Positions 1 through 6,277 of a DNA stretch of 15,277 bases are shown here, piece by piece. Within the stretch, counting starts at the first letter, position 1; each line of letters starts with the position of its first letter. Made by a program: the position numbers and the translations under genes. Origin of the DNA: Lactobacillus amylolyticus DSM 11664 (GTDB lineage: Bacteria; Bacillota; Bacilli; Lactobacillales; Lactobacillaceae); assembly GCF_000178475.1 (NCBI RefSeq), contig NZ_ADNY01000047.1:1-15277 (forward strand). Reading direction: 5' to 3'. The notes beneath the pieces were generated by a model, which did no database searches, was not told the origin of the DNA, and was given only the letters and a program-made list of their open reading frames with translations.

Positions 1-1159
1 CAAAATAAATCTTATTTTCAAATCTAAGCCATAACAAGTAATCTTGCTTTTCAAGTAAATTTGCTTCATATCGATTAATCGCAAGGTTTTGAAGTTTACT
101 CAGTAGATCCATCAAATTATTAATTTCATTGATTAGATCTCCAACTTCTTTATCTCTTTCTAAAGGATATTCTTCATTAACCTTCAACAACGCCAAAAGC
201 TGTAATTCTTTATCTGAAAGGTTATCTTGATTTAATTTTGGATATGCACTTCTTTTAATTTCATTTAAAGTAGTCTGAGCTTTATCAATTAAGTTTTTAG
301 CCTCTTCACTAGATAAACGATAATCATTTATTAACTGATCCTTAGAGGAATTGGCTAGAGTTTCAATATTATCAAATTTCTGTAAAACAGCTTTACTGTT
401 TGAAGGAAGCTCATTAAATATTCTCTGAATGTTTAAATTATCTTGAATTTGAATATCCTTTTTTATTGTCTCTTCTTTTAGTTCATTCCATATTTCCTTT
501 ATATTATCTTGAATATTTTTTATTGATTGTAATTTGGCTTTTTTCAACCATGCTTTACAATCATTTTCAATTTGATTTAATAAACTATCACTCTTAGTTA
601 CAGTGAAATAGTCTTCAAATAAATTTCTATGTTTTTTTAGACTCTCAATACTTATATTGATATCCTGATCAACAGTATCCCATCTTTTAATTTGGCTTTC
701 TGCCCAATTAATAAATTTTATATTTTGTTGAATATAATCTAGAGTAACATTCAAATCTTCTCGTTGATCTCTAGTCAGGTTATATAAATCACTATGCTTT
801 AGAACAAAAACTAGATTATTACTCAATTTAGTAATTTTTGTCGAATATCTTCTACCAAAATTACTAATCTCTCTCTTATATTTTTCCTTCGATAATATTG
901 CTTTTGCCCAATTATTATCAGACAAATGAAAAAATGGAATAGAATACTGATATTCCAAATCCGCGGGATTGTCGCTTTCACCAAGATCTTCTAAAAGTTT
1001 GGTAGGAATAGAATCATACCAGTCTTTAAAAGAAATATTTGAAGTCTTATTTACTTCATCCTGTATGGTCTGGTTTAATTTATTGAAAGTGATTTTATTA
1101 AAGTAAGAAATAATATTCTTTACTTTATGATAAAGAGCTAATATCTGTTCGTAATTCAT
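1..1159 (-). CDS. Large coiled-coil protein with possible HhH segment, partial (C-terminus beyond left edge)
   Basis: An open frame of 386 codons starts at ATG 1159 and has no stop before the left edge, so only the N-terminal part is visible. I do not recognise the family. The visible part is Lys/Glu/Asn-rich, almost entirely helical and coiled-coil-like, with no signal peptide or membrane segment. Residues about 248-295 have the spacing of two helix-hairpin-helix-type hairpins (a Leu-Pro turn, then helices holding the motif LANSSKDQLI and a following LSSEEAKNLI). Such segments often bind DNA in helicases and nucleases, but no ATPase or nuclease motif is seen here; if present it lies beyond the edge. 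The start is 7 bp after the stop of the membrane-protein gene, with only a weak A-rich RBS, so it is probably translationally linked to it. Reading frame is secure; function is unknown. Confidence 0.8.
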   Translation of the reverse strand, partial: MNYEQILALYHKVKNIISYFNKITFNKLNQTIQDEVNKTSNISFKDWYDSIPTKLLEDLGESDNPADLEYQYSIPFFHLSDNNWAKAILSKEKYKREISNFGRRYSTKITKLSNNLVFVLKHSDLYNLTRDQREDLNVTLDYIQQNIKFINWAESQIKRWDTVDQDINISIESLKKHRNLFEDYFTVTKSDSLLNQIENDCKAWLKKAKLQSIKNIQDNIKEIWNELKEETIKKDIQIQDNLNIQRIFNELPSNSKAVLQKFDNIETLANSSKDQLINDYRLSSEEAKNLIDKAQTTLNEIKRSAYPKLNQDNLSDKELQLLALLKVNEEYPLERDKEVGDLINEINNLMDLLSKLQNLAINRYEANLLEKQDYLLWLRFENKIYF

Positions 1160-1166
1160 TATCTTT

Positions 1167-1835
1167 TTATTTGATCAGGTTTAATACAAGATTCATAGTT
1201 TTATCCAATGAATCATCATCTGTACTTTTTGCGGCTACATCGAAATGCAGTGCTACTTTCTTTATATTAGTTAGTTTATTCAATTTTTCTATGGGAGCTG
1301 TAACTTCAATGTTTTTAGTTGCTCCCTTATTCATATTGCCACTCCAATAATCATCTGAATCATCTACATGCTGAAGTTCCATAGTAGACAAGTTTACCAC
1401 TCCATCTGATATATCAACATTAATATTCTTTTTAGCATGAGCCGTAAGATATATCCTTACAAAACCATCCAGTCTTATTTTTCCACTACCAGTTTCATAA
1501 TAGTGAGATTTTTTGGTTTTATAAATTGTTACTCTATATACTTTAAAACTTCCACCTGACCAACTATTATTCTGATATTTTAGTTTATAAGTAAGAGCTT
1601 TACTAATCTGATAATCATCCAAGTCAAAAGCTAAAGTTTTTGTTTTATTTTTTGAAATTGAAGTTACATCATTAGCAATCCTTACTGTATTATCAGATCT
1701 ATTGAATTTTAAGACAATAATTATTAATAGAACAAAAATTATTATCGAGAAAAGCCACCATTTTTTATACCATGGTTTAACATAGATATAAGTATTGCCT
1801 TCTTCATCAATATTCTGGTTCAGTCTTGTTTTCAT
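1167..1835 (-). CDS. Single-pass membrane protein with extracytoplasmic domain, unknown function
   Basis: This 222-residue protein has a short cytoplasmic N-terminus, an aromatic/basic segment (VKPWYKKWW), one transmembrane helix at about residues 26-44, and a roughly 175-residue extracytoplasmic domain predicted to be mostly beta strand. The short lead-in (a Gly-Asn-Thr-Tyr stretch before the Trp-rich boundary) resembles that of many membrane-anchored proteins of unknown function in lactobacilli. No catalytic motif is evident. The start at 1835 is supported by AGGAG eight bases upstream. It lies 42 bp downstream of the Mrr-like endonuclease gene and 7 bp before the coiled-coil gene, so the three are probably co-transcribed. 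It could be a sensor or an effector of that unit, but this rests on context only. Confidence 0.85.
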   Translation of the reverse strand: MKTRLNQNIDEEGNTYIYVKPWYKKWWLFSIIIFVLLIIIVLKFNRSDNTVRIANDVTSISKNKTKTLAFDLDDYQISKALTYKLKYQNNSWSGGSFKVYRVTIYKTKKSHYYETGSGKIRLDGFVRIYLTAHAKKNINVDISDGVVNLSTMELQHVDDSDDYWSGNMNKGATKNIEVTAPIEKLNKLTNIKKVALHFDVAAKSTDDDSLDKTMNLVLNLIK

Positions 1836-1877
1836 ATCATAGTCTCCTGTATTTTATTTGTCTTAAGTCTGTTCCTT

Positions 1878-2780
1878 TTAATCCTTTTCATAATAGTAAT
1901 TATCAAGTGAATAAGTATTAACAGGAGTAATATGAAGTTGATATTTTTCAACCAAATCAGTTAACTCTTGCCCATCGATCAAAGTAACTGTTCTGTTACC
2001 TTGCATAGCAATTTTTTTGGCACCATCTGTATAGTAACTTGTCGTAACAAAGATACCATATTCAGCATTAAAACTATCCATTGTACCCTTAAAATCCCGA
2101 ATTTCAGATTCACCTACTGCACCACTTGTGTATCTTTTACATTGAATCGCAACACGACTAGTTCTAAATTCATCTGATCTAAAGTAGCCAAAGCCATCGA
2201 TACCATGATCACCTGAAAGCTTAACTCCTTTTACTTTATCGATACTGACTTCCATTTTTGAAATTAGAAGACGAGAAAAACTTTCAAATTTTGCAGGTGA
2301 AAATTTCTTGATTTGATCGAGTAATTCTGTTTTCCAATTATTATCAGCTGAATCTTGAACATCAGTTGAATCGACCGTTTCATCGTTACCATCTTCAGCA
2401 GCAATTTTTTTAGCCTTATCTTTTGCAGCTTTTTGCTTTTGCCAATATGAATTAATTTCATCAGTTTGAATTTTAGTTGGATAATTTATAATATCATCTG
2501 ATCTGCCCAGGTCGGTTAAAACGATATCTTCTCCGCGCTTTAATGGTTCAACATATCCAACACTAAATAGATTTCTTAAACCGAAATTGAAATCAAACAT
2601 AAATGGTGAGTATTTACCAGTTTTACCTTTTTTCGTGTAATAAACTTGCTCATATGTGAGGCCATCATATTCATTTTCAGCAATTGCTCTTCTAATTGTT
2701 TTTCTTGAAGCTGAACCACCAAGCTCTCTTAATGCCAGTACGATAGCTTTTTCTACACTCTGTCTTTTATAAATTTTCAT
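1878..2780 (-). CDS. Mrr-like restriction endonuclease (winged-helix plus PD-(D/E)xK domain)
   Basis: This is a 300-residue protein. Residues 1-100 look like the Mrr N-terminal winged-helix domain. Residues 101-148 form a charged linker. Residues 150-280 are an Mrr-type PD-(D/E)xK nuclease core, with E166 in the first helix, D195 in GIDG, and Q213/K215 in the IQCKRY strand, followed by the usual small-residue core ending in a hydrophobic strand before the last helix. Mrr proteins cut modified foreign DNA, or act as the nuclease part of defence operons. The ATG at 2780 is preferred over an upstream TTG at 2810 because GAGGG lies about seven bases before it and the TTG falls inside the likely -10 box. 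It is first in a run of three minus-strand genes. The catalytic residues appear intact. Confidence 0.9.
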   Translation of the reverse strand: MKIYKRQSVEKAIVLALRELGGSASRKTIRRAIAENEYDGLTYEQVYYTKKGKTGKYSPFMFDFNFGLRNLFSVGYVEPLKRGEDIVLTDLGRSDDIINYPTKIQTDEINSYWQKQKAAKDKAKKIAAEDGNDETVDSTDVQDSADNNWKTELLDQIKKFSPAKFESFSRLLISKMEVSIDKVKGVKLSGDHGIDGFGYFRSDEFRTSRVAIQCKRYTSGAVGESEIRDFKGTMDSFNAEYGIFVTTSYYTDGAKKIAMQGNRTVTLIDGQELTDLVEKYQLHITPVNTYSLDNYYYEKD

Positions 2781-2809
2781 AAATAATCCCTCATCCAAAA
2801 TATAATTCA

Positions 2810-2815
2810 ATTATA
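2810..2815 (-). promoter_or_regulatory. -10 box of the Mrr-like operon promoter
   Basis: A perfect TATAAT on the minus strand, about 30 bases before the chosen ATG. The matching -35 is poor, so this is a plausible but unproven promoter. No other promoter-like element is seen between the three downstream genes. Confidence 0.45.
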
Positions 2816-2879
2816 TCGCAAAGCTATATGAGAAAAATATTCGCAAAAGCAAAAAATAGACATTAGGAATAGAAATAAA

Positions 2880-2907
2880 CTAAAAGGCATCCCAACTAGG
2901 GATGCCT
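2880..2907 (-). terminator. Rho-independent terminator after the Nudix gene
   Basis: A perfect 9-bp stem (AGGCATCCC with GGGATGCCT) and 5-base loop is followed on the minus strand by TTTTAGTTTATTT. It lies eight bases past the Nudix stop codon and insulates the Mrr-like operon. Confidence 0.88.
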
Positions 2908-2914
2908 CTTCTAT

Positions 2915-3337
2915 TTAGAACTCCACTTTCTTCACATCAGTCTTCGCCAATTCCACAATCAGCGGCGCATCGGCCGGAGCCCAATTCAATTTCCCGACCT
3001 GAGCAGCTGGCAGCCATTCAATCTTGCTATGAGCCACAAGTTTAAAATCATGCGCCGTCATTTTGGCAAAGAAAACCGTCAGCTCAACGATGCCGAAGTC
3101 ATATTCATAGCGTACCGTTTTACCAAGCTGCGGACCAACGACGATCTCCGCGTTCAACTCTTCTTCAACTTCACGTTTTGCGGTTTGCTGCGGCGTTTCG
3201 CCTTTTTCAATCTTGCCGCCAGGAAATTCCCAGTAGCCGCCAACCAAGCGGTCAGCATTTCTCTTGCCTGCAAGAACTAAACCTTTTTCTTGATCAATAA
3301 TGGCAGCCGCCGCAACTCTGATAATCTTTTTTGTCAT
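2915..3337 (-). CDS. Nudix hydrolase, MutT / (deoxy)nucleoside triphosphate pyrophosphohydrolase type
   Basis: This 140-residue protein is the usual size for a MutT-type enzyme. The Nudix box runs from G41 to about A63: G41, E47, R55, E56, E59 and E60 all match the G-x5-E-x7-REUxEE signature, but the last glycine of the box is Asn62. The FPGGKIEKGE entry and the preceding ALAGKR-like strand are those of the small dNTP-cleaning group, which includes the oxidised-nucleotide and CTP pyrophosphohydrolases. It is expected to be a cytosolic, Mg-dependent hydrolase of modified nucleoside triphosphates; the exact substrate cannot be read from the sequence. GAGGAT lies about seven bases before the ATG. 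It is a single-gene unit bounded by terminators on both sides, and is clearly less AT-rich than the neighbouring Mrr-like operon. Confidence 0.9.
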   Translation of the reverse strand: MTKKIIRVAAAAIIDQEKGLVLAGKRNADRLVGGYWEFPGGKIEKGETPQQTAKREVEEELNAEIVVGPQLGKTVRYEYDFGIVELTVFFAKMTAHDFKLVAHSKIEWLPAAQVGKLNWAPADAPLIVELAKTDVKKVEF

Positions 3338-3368
3338 TCAACTATCCTCTAAATTAAATCTTAGATTC

Positions 3369-3374
3369 ATTATA
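3369..3374 (-). promoter_or_regulatory. Possible -10 box for the Nudix gene
   Basis: TATAAT on the minus strand, about 32 bases before the ATG and just past the upstream gene's terminator. No good -35 is visible at 16-18 bases. Confidence 0.35.
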
Positions 3375-3382
3375 TTACTAAT

Positions 3383-3420
3383 AAAAAGCGCCACCCGAGA
3401 ATTCTCTCTGATGGCGTTTT
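3383..3420 (-). terminator. Rho-independent terminator after the 107-residue protein gene
   Basis: The minus strand shows a CGCCATC/GGTGGCG stem extended by GAGA/TCTC with one A-G mismatch, followed by CTTTTTATT. It starts two bases past the stop codon. Confidence 0.85.
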
Positions 3421-3421
3421 C

Positions 3422-3745
3422 TTATCCAATTTTCGCGCTAGCAACGGCAACTGCTTTGTCCAGTTCTGTCGCCTTCGCAGCGCATTTTTCTTGTGGCCAT
3501 TCATGGCCTTGTGCAATTCGCTCGTGATGGTGCTGCACGATGTACACCAGAGAATCGATTACTTTCTTCTCTTCACCATCAAATTGAACAAGAACATTCT
3601 TATCTTCTTCGATCAACTTCATCAGAACCTCGGTCACCTTGATGTAATCGGGATTCGCAAAATTGCGATGATCTAATGAATAATAGTAGTAGTCGATCAA
3701 AGCATTAGTGATTTCTTGTTTTTCTACGCTCAGGTTATCCAACAT
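3422..3745 (-). CDS. Small conserved-type cytosolic protein, unknown function
   Basis: A 107-residue soluble, helical, acidic protein with no membrane segment. I do not recognise the family. Visible features are a run of four tyrosines in the N-terminal helix, a QHHHERIAQGHEWP segment in the C-terminal half (possible metal or ligand contacts, though this is only a guess), and an Ala/Lys-rich C-terminal helix. The ATG at 3745 is chosen because AAAGGA lies about nine bases upstream; the longer TTG-initiated frame would place that RBS inside the coding region. It sits downstream of the PH/SHOCT and 28-residue peptide genes with a 114-bp gap, and has its own terminator. Confidence 0.75.
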   Translation of the reverse strand: MLDNLSVEKQEITNALIDYYYYSLDHRNFANPDYIKVTEVLMKLIEEDKNVLVQFDGEEKKVIDSLVYIVQHHHERIAQGHEWPQEKCAAKATELDKAVAVASAKIG

Positions 3746-3786
3746 GTTTAGTATTCCTTTCTGGGATATGCGCAATATTGTCGCCT

Positions 3787-3832
3787 CGGGCGGTAATTGA
3801 TTGTTTAAGAATATCAGACTTCACCGAGCCCG
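3787..3832 (-). promoter_or_regulatory. Inverted repeat in the leader of the 107-residue protein gene
   Basis: CGGGCGGT at 3787-3794 can pair with ACC (3823-3825) and GCCCG (3828-3832) with a two-base bulge, enclosing a loop of about 28 bases. No T-run follows on either strand, so it is not a normal terminator. It may be a structured 5' leader or chance. Confidence 0.25.
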
Positions 3833-3859
3833 CATAGAAAAATGCTCAATCTAAAGACT

Positions 3860-3946
3860 TTATTTAACTTTTTTGCTGTCGAAGGTCAATCCGAAGACCA
3901 ACACGATGAAGAATGAAATCAAAAAAATTCCGATTTTCTTTAACAT
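3860..3946 (-). CDS. 28-residue single-pass membrane peptide
   Basis: A short open frame of 28 codons starts with ATG at 3946 and ends with TAA at 3860. AGGTGA lies about six bases upstream, a good RBS. The peptide begins MLKKIG, continues with an unbroken hydrophobic stretch of about 15-17 residues (Ile/Phe/Leu/Val), and ends with the charged tail FDSKKVK. This is the layout of a small inner-membrane peptide, or of a signal-like anchor. It lies 29 bp downstream of the PH/SHOCT gene with no terminator between, so it is likely the last gene of that unit. The function is unknown; modulation of a membrane partner or a type-I-toxin-like role are possibilities only. Confidence 0.65.
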   Translation of the reverse strand: MLKKIGIFLISFFIVLVFGLTFDSKKVK

Positions 3947-3975
3947 TTGTATCACCTGCTTGTTTTTTATAAAAA

Positions 3976-4593
3976 TTATAACCCTAAAATCTGCTTCTTT
4001 TTAGCTTCAAACTCTGCTTTGGTTAAAATCCCTTGGTCCAGCAGTTCTTTCAGCTTCTTTACCTGCTCTACTTGTTCGTCTAATGCACTAGAATCATTTT
4101 GTGCTAATTTAGAGTATTTCTTGATGTTTTTCGCTAAAATCGGGGCCGCCACCTTATTGATCGCGTTGATCCGCAAGATTTCATCCCCATTGATCAAAGT
4201 CAATTCATCATAGACGATCGAATTATGCAGCACCACGCTCTTGATCTGCTTGAGCGGAATAACCAATGCCTGCTCTTTTGACAGAATCTTCTTGCTCAAA
4301 ATAATGAGGCGCTGATTCGTGCAAACCAGCATAACGTTTTTGCTTTTGACATTAATGCCAATCGCCGCATAAACGATCTTTTCATCATCATGCTCCTGCA
4401 TAATTTCGGCAAGCGGCGCCAAATCCTTATCGCTGAACCAGATATCAAAAACGTCGGCGTCAATCAACTGCTGCTTCAATTCGGCTGGCAAATTCAGCTT
4501 CTGAATGCGGGCAATTGCCTGCTGTCCTCGCTGATCAGCCAAAAATCTGTTGTTTGCCTTGCTTTGCTTTTTACTAAATAAGTTGAATACCAT
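3976..4593 (-). CDS. PH-like domain protein with C-terminal SHOCT motif
   Basis: A 205-residue cytosolic protein. Residues about 65-160 are beta-rich and fit a bacterial PH-like fold: the YAAIGINVKSKNVMLVCTNQ strand pair, then a LIILSKK strand and a pattern of short strands ending in a helix. Residues about 176-205 match the SHOCT motif (LKELLDQGILTKAEFEAKKK), a short two-helix element usually found at protein ends and thought to mediate oligomerisation. The first 25 residues are basic and Gln/Lys-rich. AAGGAAA precedes the ATG by four bases. It starts 14 bp after the ADP-ribosylglycohydrolase gene, so the two are likely one transcript. Such PH-SHOCT proteins are widespread in Firmicutes and their role is not established. 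Confidence 0.85.
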   Translation of the reverse strand: MVFNLFSKKQSKANNRFLADQRGQQAIARIQKLNLPAELKQQLIDADVFDIWFSDKDLAPLAEIMQEHDDEKIVYAAIGINVKSKNVMLVCTNQRLIILSKKILSKEQALVIPLKQIKSVVLHNSIVYDELTLINGDEILRINAINKVAAPILAKNIKKYSKLAQNDSSALDEQVEQVKKLKELLDQGILTKAEFEAKKKQILGL

Positions 4594-4607
4594 AGTGTTT
4601 CCTTAAA

Positions 4608-5603
4608 TCATTTTACATTGGCGAACATGTCCGCCATCTTTTCAATCACATCGCGCAATTCCAATTTTGCTAAGAATGCTTTTGGCAAAACCTTCGTGCC
4701 ATATCGCGCGCCTAACAGCTGTCCCGTCAAATTGCCTGTGGAATCAGAATTGCCGTCATGGTTTACCGCCGCCTCAATCGCCTTTTTAAAATCATGCTCA
4801 TACTTCAGCGCACAATAAACAGCGATGCCCAAGGCCTCATCGGCAAACCAGCCTTGCCCCAGCGAAGCAATGTTGGCCGCATCCCGGTCCGGACTATTTT
4901 CCGCTAGCATCCGTGCCAGATTGACCTCACCGATGATTTCTTCACGAGCGGGCTGCTTGGTGATCAAATTTTTGACAATCTTGATCGTCTTGTCGATCGC
5001 CTGCGCGATATCAATTTCCATCCGGCTTAAATAATGAATCATCGTTGCAAAAAAGACCGACGCAATCGAACTGATCAGGCTGCCGTGCGTTAGCGCCGAA
5101 GCACGAGCACTGTACTCCACCACTTTTTCAATCGACCAATTGACCAAACCAATCGGAGCGATGCGCATGATACCGCCGCAGCCCTTGTTTTTGTTATAAG
5201 GATGCGTCAATGATCCGAAATGCTTTTCCTTCAGTTCAGTGATGCAAGTATTACTCGGTTCACGCACGGAAAACAAACGCTGATCATCAACTAGCCAGCT
5301 AACCGGCCGATGCGTCATCTCGCTTTTATTATGCTTGGTCTGCGTGTCCAGCCAATCCTGGTAGCAATTCCAAATATTGGTCAGCTTGTCGCCCGGCAGC
5401 AGCAGGCCGTTTGCGGTAAATAAGGTCATCTGCGTATCATCAGTGATTTTTGCCGGGCCCTTAAAATTGGCAAAAGTAATGCCGTCCTCGCCGTAGCAAG
5501 CCTTAATGTCATCTAATTGTCCGAATTCAACGGGTGCACCCAGGGCATTGCCAACTGCTCCTCCAAGCAGGCAGCCCTGAATCCGCTCAATCTTTGCTTT
5601 CAT
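4608..5603 (-). CDS. ADP-ribosylglycohydrolase (DraG/ARH) family protein
   Basis: A 331-residue protein of normal family length. GCLLGGAVGNALGAP at residues 10-24 and ITDDTQMT at 53-60 (metal ligands D55/D56) are hallmarks of the DraG/ARH fold, a di-metal hydrolase that removes ADP-ribose from modified residues or small molecules. The C-terminal metal-binding loop is NHDGNSDSTGNLTG (residues 281-294). Relatives usually have Asp-Ser/Thr-Asp-Ser/Thr here, but this protein has Asn285-Ser-Asp287-Ser288, so one expected Asp ligand is Asn. GGAG lies six bases before the ATG. It is first in a run with the PH/SHOCT gene and a small peptide gene. Family assignment is firm; substrate and activity are uncertain because of the Asn. 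Confidence 0.9.
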   Translation of the reverse strand: MKAKIERIQGCLLGGAVGNALGAPVEFGQLDDIKACYGEDGITFANFKGPAKITDDTQMTLFTANGLLLPGDKLTNIWNCYQDWLDTQTKHNKSEMTHRPVSWLVDDQRLFSVREPSNTCITELKEKHFGSLTHPYNKNKGCGGIMRIAPIGLVNWSIEKVVEYSARASALTHGSLISSIASVFFATMIHYLSRMEIDIAQAIDKTIKIVKNLITKQPAREEIIGEVNLARMLAENSPDRDAANIASLGQGWFADEALGIAVYCALKYEHDFKKAIEAAVNHDGNSDSTGNLTGQLLGARYGTKVLPKAFLAKLELRDVIEKMADMFANVK

Positions 5604-5676
5604 ATTATCTCCAAGTTTTATTTCTTTGTTAGCGTATTCATCTTCTATTTTAAAGCATTATTATGAATAAATATAT

Positions 5677-5720
5677 TAAAAAAGACACTTCTGCCTATAA
5701 TAAGCAAAAGTGTCAATTTT
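5677..5720 (-). terminator. Rho-independent terminator after the 38-residue peptide gene
   Basis: GACACTT/AAGTGTC plus TGC/GCA (one mismatch) forms a 10-bp stem with a nine-base loop. Six T follow on the minus strand and six T on the plus strand, so it could work both ways. It lies directly after the stop codon of the 38-residue gene. Confidence 0.85.
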
Positions 5721-5837
5721 TTATTTCAAATACAGAAAATGATAAATGATAATACCAGCCGTAATGACAAGGGACCAAATCATGGCCTTGATTTTTTCCT
5801 TTTTAGTTGGCTTATCCTCTTCAAAATCGTTTTTCAC
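5721..5837 (-). CDS. 38-residue tail-anchored-type membrane peptide (GTG start)
   Basis: A 38-codon frame begins with GTG at 5837 and ends with TAA at 5721, with AGGGTGA six bases upstream of the start. The first 18 residues are strongly charged (VKNDFEEDKPTKKEKIK). The rest is one hydrophobic helix with Trp and Tyr at its edges (from AMIWSLVITAGIII onward), ending in YLK. It starts 11 bp after the L,D-transpeptidase frame ends and is followed at once by a strong terminator, so it is probably the last gene of that transcript. The function is unknown. The RBS, start and terminator together make it a credible gene despite its size. Confidence 0.7.
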   Translation of the reverse strand: MKNDFEEDKPTKKEKIKAMIWSLVITAGIIIYHFLYLK

Positions 5838-5848
5838 TAGCAGTCACC

Positions 5849-6241
5849 CTATCTATTCTTGATGATAACTTTAGTGTGGTATGGAATATGGTAGTGTAGC
5901 CACTTAGCGTCTTTAACAGTTAAACGAATGCAGCCGTGACTTGCTGGAGTTTTACCAACCTTATGCGTTTCGCTGGCAATGAAAGTCTTGGACCATTCGT
6001 AAGTTGGAACGGAGTGGAATAAGTATTCTTGATCGATTCTGCCGACTGGGTAAAGACCAGATGAGAAGCGGTATGGGTGGTAGCTGTTAGTGTAGTAAGT
6101 ACCAGTTGGCGTTAAGCTCTTGCCTTTAACGATTCGGCCAGCTGAGCAGTACATAGTGTAAAGTACTTTTTTGCCTGAACGAACGTAAACACGGTTGCCC
6201 AAAATTGAAACCCGCAAATTTAAGTTCTTTACCTTTTTCAA
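5849..6241 (-). CDS. YkuD L,D-transpeptidase catalytic fragment (downstream of the TAG)
   Basis: The frame after the internal stop holds a whole YkuD domain. Within the 130 codons counted from TTG 6241, H76 in the LFHSV strand and S101-H102-G103-C104 form the active site, followed by IRL. This enzyme class makes 3-3 cross-links or attaches proteins to peptidoglycan, using a Cys acyl-enzyme outside the membrane. There is no ATG and no ribosome binding site near TTG 6241, and no signal peptide, so this piece is unlikely to be made as a separate working enzyme. It reads continuously back to the TAG at 6278. I regard it as the 3' part of the interrupted gene rather than an independent gene. Confidence 0.6.
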   Translation of the reverse strand: MKKVKNLNLRVSILGNRVYVRSGKKVLYTMYCSAGRIVKGKSLTPTGTYYTNSYHPYRFSSGLYPVGRIDQEYLFHSVPTYEWSKTFIASETHKVGKTPASHGCIRLTVKDAKWLHYHIPYHTKVIIKNR

Positions 6242-6277
6242 ATTAGGATACTTGGTTTTGGTTTCACTAGAATACTT

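Noticed and set aside
2781..2810. N-terminal extension of the Mrr-like protein from TTG 2810
   Set aside because: The TTG overlaps the likely -10 box and the good RBS serves ATG 2780. The same reasoning removed TTG or early-ATG extensions at 3775, 9143 and 13508.
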